Position numbers and translations under genes: made by a program. Positions 37,046 through 50,016 of a stretch of DNA of 64,000 bases are shown here, piece after piece (within the stretch, counting starts at the first letter, position 1; each line of letters begins with the position of its first letter). This DNA is from Aquabacterium sp. A7-Y. GTDB lineage: Bacteria; Pseudomonadota; Gammaproteobacteria; Burkholderiales; Burkholderiaceae_C. Location: positions 97,465 through 161,464 of the forward strand of contig NZ_JAPFBW010000014.1 in assembly GCF_026153205.1 (NCBI RefSeq), given 5' to 3'. The notes under the pieces were generated by a model. The model saw only the letters and a list, made by a program, of their open reading frames with translations, was not told the origin of the DNA and made no database searches.

Positions 37046-37744
37046 GTGGATCGACGCAAGTTTACGGTGCAAGCCGGTGGCCTGGCCGGCGCCCTGCTGC
37101 TCGGCACGCCGATGAGCGTGAAGGCTGTCTCGCTTGCCTCGCTCAGCGAGGGCGAAGCGACCGCCGGTCTGCGCGCGGCGCTGGAGCGTGGCGCCCTCGC
37201 CGCGGTCAGCCTGCTGGGACGCACCGATGGATTCCTCGGCAACCCGAAAGTTCGCATCGAACTGCCCCAAAAGCTGCAGGAAGCCGCCAACCTGCTGCGC
37301 ACGCTCGGCCAGGGACGCCGGCTCGACGAGCTGGAGACGGCGATGAACCGCGCCGCCGAAGCCGCGGTGCCCCAGGCCAGGAGCCTGCTGGTCGGCGCAG
37401 TGCGCCAGATGAACGTGCAGGACGCCAAGCAGATCCTGACCGGCTCCGAAACGTCCGTGACCGAGTTCTTCTCCGCCAAGACCCGCGAGCCGCTGGCCGC
37501 ACGCTTCCAGCCCATCGTCGCGCGCACGACCGAGAAGGTCGGCCTGGCGCGGCGCTACAACCAGCTGATCGAGCGCGCCTCCGCTTTCGGGCTGGTCGAC
37601 GCCGACGCGCGCATCGAGCCCTATGTCACCGCCCGCGCGCTGGATGGCCTGTTCCTCGTGATCGGCGAGGAAGAGGTGCGCATCCGGCGCGATCCGATCG
37701 GCACCGGCAGCGCCATCCTGCGCAGGGTGTTCGGCAGTCTCTGA
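37046..37744 (+). CDS. DUF4197 exported protein
   Basis: A 232-residue member of the DUF4197 family, unknown function. The N-terminus DRRKFTVQAGGLAGALLLG is a twin-arginine-like export signal. The body has the family segments FLGNPKVRIELPQKLQ and YNQLIERASAFGLVD and ends VRIRRDPIGTGSAILRRVFG, a common form in these proteins. GTG at 37046 is chosen: GGAGGG precedes it with a six- to seven-base spacer. That SD overlaps the first codons of the divergent thioredoxin gene. Confidence 0.83.
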   Translation: MDRRKFTVQAGGLAGALLLGTPMSVKAVSLASLSEGEATAGLRAALERGALAAVSLLGRTDGFLGNPKVRIELPQKLQEAANLLRTLGQGRRLDELETAMNRAAEAAVPQARSLLVGAVRQMNVQDAKQILTGSETSVTEFFSAKTREPLAARFQPIVARTTEKVGLARRYNQLIERASAFGLVDADARIEPYVTARALDGLFLVIGEEEVRIRRDPIGTGSAILRRVFGSL

Positions 37745-37770
37745 GGGCTGGCGGAACCCGCAGGGCCACT

Positions 37771-38469
37771 TCAGGCCAGCGCCAGCAGGGCGCGCAGCAA
37801 TGCCTCGGGCGCGCTGATCATCGGGTCGTGCCCGGTGGCGATCTCCACCACCTGCCAGCCGGACTCGCTGCGTACGCGCCGGCGCGATGCCGCGATGGTG
37901 GGCAGGGCCGGGTCGGTGCAGTCGATGAAGGTCTTGGGCCGCCCGAACACGCGCGCGGCATCGAAGTCCAGCGGGCTGTCGTAGACGCCGCCGGGCTGAG
38001 GTGTCATGCGCCGTGCCACCCAGGCCGCATCCTCGCCCCGCAGCCCGAAGGCGACGGGATCGGCGGGCGGCAGCACACCCTGCGCAGCGATCTGGGCACG
38101 CCGCTGCTCGCGGGTCTCGGGACTGTGGCCGCTCGACCAACTCTCGCCAGGACCTGGCACCACCGCGTCGAGGTAGACCAACTGCCCGATGTGTTCGGGC
38201 AGGCGGTCGGCCACGCCGGTGACCACCATGCCGGCATAGCTGTGGCCCACCAGCACGGCCGAGTCCAGCTCCTCGGCCTCGATCACCCGGCAGACGTCCT
38301 CGACATGGGTTTGCAAGGTGATCGGGGTCTGGAGCAGGTGGGCGCGTTCGCCCACCCCGGTGAGCGTCACCGCGAAGGCGCGATGCCCGGCCTGCCAGAG
38401 CCCCGGCAGGATGCGCTTCCAGCACCAGGCGCCGTGCCAGGCACCGTGGACGAGTACGTAGTCGGCCAT
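37771..38469 (-). CDS. Alpha/beta hydrolase (plant esterase/hydroxynitrile lyase-like group)
   Basis: A 232-residue hydrolase beginning DYVLVHGAWHGAWCWKRI (oxyanion HGAWHG at 7-12), with nucleophile elbow VGHSYAGMV, acidic residue in TFIDCTDPA and catalytic His in IATGHDPMISAPEAL. This is the small esterase group that also holds pyrethroid hydrolases and plant methylesterases. Substrate unknown. AAGGAG lies upstream of the ATG at 38469; a longer form adds 22 low-complexity residues and is rejected. Confidence 0.84.
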   Translation of the reverse strand: MADYVLVHGAWHGAWCWKRILPGLWQAGHRAFAVTLTGVGERAHLLQTPITLQTHVEDVCRVIEAEELDSAVLVGHSYAGMVVTGVADRLPEHIGQLVYLDAVVPGPGESWSSGHSPETREQRRAQIAAQGVLPPADPVAFGLRGEDAAWVARRMTPQPGGVYDSPLDFDAARVFGRPKTFIDCTDPALPTIAASRRRVRSESGWQVVEIATGHDPMISAPEALLRALLALA

Positions 38470-38564
38470 CCTTGCTCCTTTTCGATGATTGTCCCGCCGC
38501 CTGCCGCCAGGGAGGCGGCACGAAGCACCGCGCATATTCTGCGCGGCTGCGGATAATCGCGCCC

Positions 38565-39110
38565 ATGATGCGCATTTCTCCTGGCCGGGCGGTTGCCTGG
38601 GGCGTCGTTGCCGCGGGCTCGGTCCTCGGGCTGGCCGGCTGCAGCCCCAGCCTGGACTGGCGCCAGGTGCGCCCGGAAGGCTCGGGTCTGCAGGCGATGT
38701 TCCCGTGCAAGCCCTACAGCCACGCCCGCCAGGTGCTGCTGGCCGGGCAGGCGACGCGCATGGAGATCCACAGCTGCAGCGGCGGAGGCTGGACTTTTGG
38801 TATCACTTTCGCCGACATCGGCGACCCGGGTCGTGTCGGCCCGGCGCTGGAGCAATTGAGCCAGGCGGCCGCGGCCAACGTCGGCGCCTCGGCCTCGCCG
38901 CAGGCGCCGCCGCAGGTCCAGGGCATGACGCCCCACCCGCAAGCCCGGCGCATCCTGGTCCAGGGCCGGCGGCCAGACGGCAGCGCGCTGCTGCAGCACG
39001 CCGCTTTCTTCAGCAAGGGCACGCGGGTCTATCAGGCCAGCATCGTCGGGGCCGAGCCTCCGCCGCCCGAAGTGCTGGAGGGCTTCTTCGACGGCCTGGC
39101 CCTGCCATGA
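38565..39110 (+). CDS. Predicted lipoprotein of unknown function
   Basis: A 181-residue protein with a lipoprotein signal (SVLGLAGC, Cys near 26). The mature part contains two Cys (FPCKPYS and HSCSGGG) that could form a disulfide, and a Gln/Pro-rich linker. I do not recognise a family. GATAAT at 38552-38557 lies seven bases before the first of two adjacent ATGs and there is no SD, so the mRNA may be leaderless. It stands alone between a convergent hydrolase and the PTS genes. Confidence 0.65.
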   Translation: MMRISPGRAVAWGVVAAGSVLGLAGCSPSLDWRQVRPEGSGLQAMFPCKPYSHARQVLLAGQATRMEIHSCSGGGWTFGITFADIGDPGRVGPALEQLSQAAAANVGASASPQAPPQVQGMTPHPQARRILVQGRRPDGSALLQHAAFFSKGTRVYQASIVGAEPPPPEVLEGFFDGLALP

Positions 39111-39237
39111 GCGCGCACGGTCGATGTCGCGGGCGATCCGCCTCGTCCCGGCGCAACTGCATCACGCGGGTCGCCACACTGTTGCAGTTGTCTCGCCGCC
39201 GGCGCGCGTTGTGCGCGGATAATCCGCGCTTCCTGCT

Positions 39238-39696
39238 ATGACCGGCATCCTGATCATTGCCCACGCTCCCCTCGCCAGCGCGCTCAAGGCCTGCGCGGCG
39301 CACACCTTTCCCGATTGCGCAGCGACGCTGGAGGTCCTGGACGTGGCGCCCAACCTCCCGGTCGAGGACATCGAGGCCCAGGCCCGCGTGCTGCTGGCGC
39401 GCGTGCGCCAGCCCGAAGCGCTGGTGCTGACCGATGTTTTCGGTGCCACCCCCTGCAATGTCGCGCAGCGGCTCGCGGACGGGATGACCGTGAAGGTGGT
39501 GGCCGGCGTGAACGTGCCCATGCTCTGGCGCAGCCTGTGTTATCAAGGCGAACCGCTCGACGCGCTGGTCGCGCGCGCGGTCGCGGGGGCGACTCAGGGT
39601 GTCATGCAAGTGGCGACCGCGAGGCCGCAGAATCAGGCCCAGAACGTCGGCTTGCGAACGGGACATGATCAAGCAGAACATCACCATCAGCAATAA
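39238..39696 (+). CDS. PTS EIIA component, mannose type
   Basis: A 152-residue EIIA(Man)-like protein with phosphorylatable His9 in ILIIAHAPLA and the central LVLTDVFGATPCNVAQR. Betaproteobacteria use this EIIA with HPr and EI as a regulatory phosphorelay with no sugar permease. The last 20 residues are His/Gln-rich (DQAEHHHQQ), where the gene overlaps ptsH by 32 bases. GATAAT at 39218-39223 may be the -10. Neither permease nor enzyme I genes are visible in the window. Confidence 0.9.
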   Translation: MTGILIIAHAPLASALKACAAHTFPDCAATLEVLDVAPNLPVEDIEAQARVLLARVRQPEALVLTDVFGATPCNVAQRLADGMTVKVVAGVNVPMLWRSLCYQGEPLDALVARAVAGATQGVMQVATARPQNQAQNVGLRTGHDQAEHHHQQ

Positions 39697-39934
39697 GCTC
39701 GGCCTGCACGCGCGTGCCTCGGCCAAGCTCACCAAACTCGCGGCGGGCTTCCGCAGCGACGTCTTCATGAGCCGCAACGGCCGTCGCGTGAATGCCAAGA
39801 GCATCATGGGCGTCATGATGCTGGCCGCCGGCCTCGGCAGCGAGATCGAGCTGGAAGTCGACGGCCCCGACGAACAGGACGCGATGACGGCGCTGGTCGC
39901 GCTGATCGACGACAAGTTCGGCGAAGGCGAGTGA
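39665..39934 (+). CDS. ptsH: HPr phosphocarrier protein
   Basis: An 89-residue HPr with the active His15 in LGLHARASAKL and Ser46 in AKSIMGVMML, the site phosphorylated by HPr kinase. It passes phosphate from enzyme I to EIIA. It overlaps the EIIA gene by 32 bases, so translation is probably coupled. In related genera a ptsI gene usually comes next; here the following gene is olsB on the other strand, so enzyme I must be elsewhere or absent. Confidence 0.95.
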   Translation: MIKQNITISNKLGLHARASAKLTKLAAGFRSDVFMSRNGRRVNAKSIMGVMMLAAGLGSEIELEVDGPDEQDAMTALVALIDDKFGEGE

Positions 39935-39955
39935 CTGCGCCGCCTTGCGCCCGCC

Positions 39956-40807
39956 TCAGGCGGCCAGGAAATGCCGCCGGTAGCGCGCCGGCAGGTCCTG
40001 CAGGCGCATCAGCATCGGCAGGTCAGCGGTATTGAAGTCGGGGTCCCAGGCGGGCGCCCCGAGGATCTTCGCACCGCAGCGCAGATAACCCTTGATCAGG
40101 GCCGGCGCCTCGACATCCAGGTCGCGGCGCAGTTCGTGCACCGGCAGCGGCAGGCGCGGCCGGACCTGCCATTCGATGGGCGCCAGGTGGGTGTGCCGCA
40201 GGCGCTCCCAGAGGCTGGCCGCCACATGGCCGCCGTCGCGCATGCTGATGCTGGCGCAGCCTATCATCGTGTCCAGCCCGTTGCGCCCCATGAATTCCGC
40301 CAGCGCCCCCCACAGCGCCAGGATGGCGCCGCCCGAGCGGTGCTCGGGGTGCACGCAGGAGCGGCCCAGTTCCACCAGGCGCGGTCGCAGGGCGCGCAGC
40401 CGTGTCAGGTCGAACTCGGTCTCGCTGTACAGGCTGCCGACCCGCACGGCCGCCTCCGGCGTCAGCACCCGGTAGGTGCCGATCACCGGGCCGCGCTCGC
40501 CGGCCTGGGGCGTCGACGGCGCGGCACGCACCAGCAGGTGTTCGCAATGGGCGTCGAACATGTCGACGTCATGCCCGGCCGGCGCCCCGCGCAGCGGTGT
40601 CAGGCGGGCGCCCATCTCCTCGGCGAAGATCTGGTACCTCAGTCGCTGGGCTTCGAGGACGTCGTCACGGTCGCGCGCCCAGGCCACTTCCAGCCGGGGA
40701 GCCGGCGCAGTGGCCGCATCCAGCCTCGCACCACCCGGGTGAAGCGACCTCCGTGGCGGCATGCGGAGTTCCGACAGCGGCATGGTCGGCATCGGCACGT
40801 CTCTCAT
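39956..40807 (-). CDS. olsB: Ornithine-lipid N-acyltransferase-like GNAT protein (OlsB family)
   Basis: A 283-residue protein of the hemolysin/OlsB GNAT family, which transfers a 3-hydroxyacyl chain from ACP to ornithine in the first step of phosphorus-free ornithine lipids. Visible parts: RYQIFAEEMGA, DMFDAHCEHLLV, the V(I)GTYRVL strand, ELGRSCVHPEHRSGGAILALWGALAEFM (acetyl-CoA-like loop) and LIKGYLRCGAKILG. A second gene (olsA) is not nearby. GGGAGG precedes the ATG. Four 11-bp direct repeats lie 43-86 bases upstream, a layout seen with PhoB boxes; ornithine lipids are typically induced by phosphate shortage. Confidence 0.83.
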   Translation of the reverse strand: MRDVPMPTMPLSELRMPPRRSLHPGGARLDAATAPAPRLEVAWARDRDDVLEAQRLRYQIFAEEMGARLTPLRGAPAGHDVDMFDAHCEHLLVRAAPSTPQAGERGPVIGTYRVLTPEAAVRVGSLYSETEFDLTRLRALRPRLVELGRSCVHPEHRSGGAILALWGALAEFMGRNGLDTMIGCASISMRDGGHVAASLWERLRHTHLAPIEWQVRPRLPLPVHELRRDLDVEAPALIKGYLRCGAKILGAPAWDPDFNTADLPMLMRLQDLPARYRRHFLAA

Positions 40808-40849
40808 CTGATCCTCCCGTCCAAAGTGGCTCTAGCGTAGGCAGCCGGG

Positions 40850-40893
40850 GTGACGCGCACGTGACCCCGGCGTGACGCTTGCGTGAAGGTACC
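40850..40893. promoter_or_regulatory. Four 11-bp direct repeats (GTGAC units), PhoB-box-like, upstream of olsB
   Basis: Units begin at 40850, 40861, 40872 and 40883: GTGACGCGCAC, GTGACCCCGGC, GTGACGCTTGC, GTGAAGGTACC. Read towards olsB, each contains TCAC at an exact 11-base period, as in PhoB half-sites (CTGTCAY). They would occupy the -35 region of olsB. A 13-bp palindrome (GTACCA-G-TGGTAC, 40889-40901) overlaps the far end and could serve the divergent kinase gene. Confidence 0.5.
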
Positions 40894-40993
40894 AGTGGTA
40901 CTAGTGCGCAGCCGAGGCTGCCGACGTCCGTAGTTCCCCCCTTTCTCCACGCTGCCAACGTGGTAACTTCTCGCAACACCGTCCCGCCCAGCC

Positions 40994-46069
<5,076 letters not shown>

Positions 46070-46098
46070 GACCGAGACGAGCTGGCCGGTGCCCTGGC

Positions 46099-46407
46099 TC
46101 AGGGTCGGACCCCGTTGAAGGAGGCGGGGCGGCGCGGATACCGGTCCACCAGCCTTTGCGGGGCGGTAGATCGGCCCTCGCCCAGGTCCCACAGCTGCCA
46201 GTTGTCCAGCTCGGGTGGCCACGACCACAGGCTGCCCGGCTCGGGCGTGGTCGTCAGCAACTGCTCATGCTCGGGCAGCCAGGCTGCGACGGCCTCCCGC
46301 GGCCCCGCCCTCCCGAGCGGCAGGCAGCCGAGGGCAGGACCCGGCAGGCAGAGGCCGAAGCCGGCTGCCAGCGCAGCGATCTGCAGGAAGGGCCGACACT
46401 GTCTCAT
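46099..46407 (-). CDS. Small predicted exported protein
   Basis: A 102-residue frame with a convincing signal peptide (FLQIAALAAGFGLCLPGPALG, cleavage near 28). The mature part is rich in Pro and Trp (SLWSWPPELDNWQLWDLGEG) with a single Cys at the cleavage point, so it may be a lipoprotein. I recognise no family. Start has a weak GAGG 9 bases upstream. It could be spurious, since the surroundings are a decaying region near the pobR remnant. Confidence 0.45.
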   Translation of the reverse strand: MRQCRPFLQIAALAAGFGLCLPGPALGCLPLGRAGPREAVAAWLPEHEQLLTTTPEPGSLWSWPPELDNWQLWDLGEGRSTAPQRLVDRYPRRPASFNGVRP

Positions 46408-47142
46408 CAGTGAGATGCCTCGCGTCGTGCTCGGAAGCGCTCAGTGTCGATCCGCCGCGCAAGGCGATCAATGTCAGGAAGTGGCAGCCCGCGGCGGGGA
46501 GAGACAAGCCGGCTGCCCAGGCGGCTCGAGCAGCCGCTCCAGCGCCGTCCCACCCATCTGTCCGGAGGCAAAACACAAGGGCCGTGTGTATCCGGTGTGG
46601 GGCGCGACCAGGCCGGCGGCGAAGCGGGCCGCCGCTTGCTGCAGCGGTCGTTGACGGTCGCTTACACAAAGGGTTTTCCCATGGGGCCGCCGGGCGCCTA
46701 CTCTGAGGTGTCGGCGCCTCATGCTGCAACGCAACATCCAGTCCACCCTGTCCGGCGGGCCGGGTGCATGTGAACCGCATCAAGACGAGGCAGTTTCTGT
46801 TGCGCCGCCTTGTCCACATCTCTCAGGGGGTCAGAGATGAACCATCGGGTCCCGGCCGGCGAGCCGTTCAGCGCCACGTCATCTTCAGACGCTCCACAAG
46901 CCGCCCCTCGCGCGGGGGCAACACCAGTTCCCCGGGCGTTCCGGGCTCTACACCCGGGCGTGCATCCGACCCAGTTCCGGGGGGTGCTCCGAGCCCGAGG
47001 TTGACGGCGCCCGCTGCGGGTTGCGCTCGCAAGCCAGCATGTCGTCACTGGCGCCGGTGTGCCGCTTCCACGGCAACGACCGCTTCCCAGGGTGCGCTCC
47101 TTCTTTCAATCCCTTTCCGTTCCATCCATGGAGATCCAGATC
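46408..47142. other. 735-base region without a convincing gene
   Basis: The stretch has several open frames on both strands, all with shadow-like Arg/Pro-rich composition. One 55-codon frame at 46837-47004 has AGGGGG seven bases upstream of its ATG but no recognisable product. A TTGACG at 46651 could be a -35 but no -10 follows at the right distance. The 3' part must hold the control region of the RTX gene. Confidence 0.5.
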
Positions 47143-48345
47143 ATGGCGATCATCAACGGCACTTTTGCCAGCGACTTCCTGAAAGACCTCTCAGAGGACC
47201 TCGTGTCGACCTTGAACGCGAACTGGTCGCTCGGTGACGACGAGATGGCCGGCGGCGTGCGTGACGACACCTATTGCGTCAATTCGCTGGGGGACGACGT
47301 CATCGAGAGCAGCGGCCAGGGCACCGACACGGTGGTGTCGCGGCTCTACCTCTACACCATCGCCAACAACGTCGAGAACCTGGTGCTCGACAACACCGCG
47401 ACACAGCTCGTGTCGGCACCCGGCGGCTACAAGATGGTGGCGGCGGCGGTCAACGGCCAAGGCAACCAGCTCGACAACCTCATGCAGGGCAACGACCGCG
47501 ACAACAGCCTGGGTGGCGGCGCCGGCGCGGACAAGCTCTACGGCGGCGCCGGAATCGACACCCTGGACGGCGGCCTCGACAACGACTATCTCGACGGCGG
47601 GGCGGGCGATGACATGCTCAACGACAGCGGCGGTGACGACACGATGGTCGGCGGCACGGGCAACGACACCTACTACCTCGACAGCGCCGGCGACCATATC
47701 GTCGAGTACGCCGCCCTCGGTGGGCAGGACCAGGTGTACGCCTCGGTCAACTACACGCTCGAAGCCCAGGTCGAGAACCTCACCCTGCTCGACGTCGAGG
47801 CAGCGACCGAGGCGCGCGGCAACGCACTGGCCAACACGATCAAGGGCAACACCCGCGACAACACGCTGTCCGGACTGGACGGCGCCGACACCCTCGACGG
47901 CGGCGACGGCAACGACACGCTGTTCGGGGGCAAGGGCGTCGACCTGCTGAACGGCCAGGCCGGCGCGGACCTTTTTGTCTTCGGCGAGGTCGGTCCCGCG
48001 CATGCCGACCTGATCAAGCAGTTCCAAGACGGCCTGGACCGTATCGGCCTGGCCGACGCGCTCGACCAGAGCTTGCCCGGCAGCCCTCAGGACGGCGTGC
48101 TGGGCCTGAAGTTTCTCGGCGACGAGGGGGTCGGCGCGGTGCTTGACGCCGGGTACTTCTTCAAGGGCAGCGGCTCGGTCGGCAATCTGAGCGGCCAGCA
48201 CTGCGGCATCTATGTCAACACACAGGACGGCCGCGTCTGGTACAACCCCACCACCGCGCTGGGGGGCGACACGCAGCAGCTGTGCCAGCTCAATCCGGCC
48301 GACGCGGCGCGCCTGGACGCCTCGGACTTCATCTATGGCGGTTAA
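47143..48345 (+). CDS. RTX (hemolysin-type calcium-binding repeat) protein
   Basis: A 400-residue acidic protein with nonapeptide RTX repeats (GGxGxDxLx), for example GGAGADKLYGGAGIDTLDGG and GGTGNDTYYLDSAGDHIVE, in two blocks around 120-185 and 255-300, with an unusual IEN-type spacer (NNVENLVL, AQVENLTLLD) seen in large RTX adhesins. No catalytic domain is visible. Export is expected by a type I system reading the C-terminus, which is not encoded here. The start MAIINGTF is preceded by GGAG at nine bases and is preferred to an ATG five codons earlier. It overlaps the convergent pth2 gene by four bases. Confidence 0.85.
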   Translation: MAIINGTFASDFLKDLSEDLVSTLNANWSLGDDEMAGGVRDDTYCVNSLGDDVIESSGQGTDTVVSRLYLYTIANNVENLVLDNTATQLVSAPGGYKMVAAAVNGQGNQLDNLMQGNDRDNSLGGGAGADKLYGGAGIDTLDGGLDNDYLDGGAGDDMLNDSGGDDTMVGGTGNDTYYLDSAGDHIVEYAALGGQDQVYASVNYTLEAQVENLTLLDVEAATEARGNALANTIKGNTRDNTLSGLDGADTLDGGDGNDTLFGGKGVDLLNGQAGADLFVFGEVGPAHADLIKQFQDGLDRIGLADALDQSLPGSPQDGVLGLKFLGDEGVGAVLDAGYFFKGSGSVGNLSGQHCGIYVNTQDGRVWYNPTTALGGDTQQLCQLNPADAARLDASDFIYGG

Positions 48346-48758
48346 AGCAGTCTGAGCGACGAGGTGATCGGATCCAGCTTCTCATTGGAACCGGGTCCGA
48401 TTGCCAACGCGGTGTAAGTCGGCACGCCGCCAAACTCGGTGATGCCGCTGTCCTGGATCAGCGCGCAAGGAAGCCCGGCCGCCAGGGCCTGGCGATGCAG
48501 CTCGAGCAACTGGGCCTCGCTGTCGGCGCTCACGCAGATCTTGCGGAAGCGCCCCGTGAGCCAGGCCGCCGAGGCCTCATCGAGCACGACCCGCATCTCC
48601 AGACCGGAAACGCCGGCCACGAAGCTCGTGCCGGGCCCGCGCGTGAAAACGGCCATCGAGGCATGAGCACCTTGCGCCACCATCTTGCCTTTGCGCATGT
48701 TCAGGTCCTTGCGCAGCACGATGACCTGCTTGAAATCGGTTTCGGGGTTGTCGGGCAT
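48342..48758 (-). CDS. Archaeal/eukaryotic-type peptidyl-tRNA hydrolase (PTH2 family)
   Basis: A 138-residue protein of the PTH2 fold: KQVIVLRKDLNMRKGKMVAQGAHASMA near residues 10-36 is the family's N-terminal signature with the catalytic Lys and His, followed by CVSADSEAQL and IQDSGITEFGGVPTYTALAIGP. PTH2 releases peptides stuck on tRNA in archaea and eukaryotes; bacterial copies occur sporadically beside the usual Pth. The start at 48758 follows the family; an ATG 11 codons upstream lacks an SD. Activity is inferred. Confidence 0.85.
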   Translation of the reverse strand: MPDNPETDFKQVIVLRKDLNMRKGKMVAQGAHASMAVFTRGPGTSFVAGVSGLEMRVVLDEASAAWLTGRFRKICVSADSEAQLLELHRQALAAGLPCALIQDSGITEFGGVPTYTALAIGPGSNEKLDPITSSLRLL

Positions 48759-48829
48759 GAGGGCGGATCGGCTCCTTGTGAAGCGGGTCATGCTACCGAA
48801 AGCTGCCGCGTCCCGAGCACAATCGCGTC

Positions 48830-49177
48830 ATGTCTCCCCTGTTGAGTACCGCCCTCGAGGAAGCCCGCCTGCTGGCCTTCAGCCGGCCCTGGATTCTGCC
48901 CAGCGACAACACCCTGGCCGAGGCCGAACGGCTGCTGGCGCTGGTGATCTCACGCTGGCCCGAGCCCGACGTGCTGGTCGAGCCGGACGGCTCCGTCTCA
49001 CTGGAGTGGGAAGCCGGCGAACAGGGCTGGCTGACCTTGGCCGTCGCAGGCAGTGCCGAGGTCACGCACAGCGCCGTGATCGAAGGCGACGAATACGGCC
49101 AGGTCGAACCCTTCGGCAGTGAACTGCCGGATTGGGCGGCGGCATTGCTGCGCCGGCTGTTTCCGCCACCCCACTGA
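48830..49177 (+). CDS. Hypothetical protein, 115 residues
   Basis: A small acidic protein with no known domain that I recognise. It looks like a real gene: normal codon pattern, clear start, and CACAAT at 48818-48823 six bases before the ATG, the window's recurrent leaderless arrangement. The middle VLVEPDGSVSLEWEAGEQGWLTLAV suggests a beta-strand domain. It stands alone, divergent from the PTH2 gene. Confidence 0.6.
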   Translation: MSPLLSTALEEARLLAFSRPWILPSDNTLAEAERLLALVISRWPEPDVLVEPDGSVSLEWEAGEQGWLTLAVAGSAEVTHSAVIEGDEYGQVEPFGSELPDWAAALLRRLFPPPH

Positions 49178-49237
49178 GCTTGCACCGCGCTGCCGCGACC
49201 GGCCGCGGCACACGCGCCTACCTAGCCGTTCACAAGC

Positions 49238-50011
<774 letters not shown>

Positions 50012-50016
50012 GCGCT

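Noticed and set aside
46265..46819. 184-codon minus-strand frame overlapping the small exported protein gene
   Set aside because: Low-complexity Arg/Ala composition, no SD, no motif; different frame from the signal-peptide protein.
46837..47004. 55-codon frame with an AGGGGG before its ATG
   Set aside because: The composition is Ala/Pro/Arg low-complexity, no family is recognisable, and the region around it is poor in coding signal. Noted only within the gap entry.
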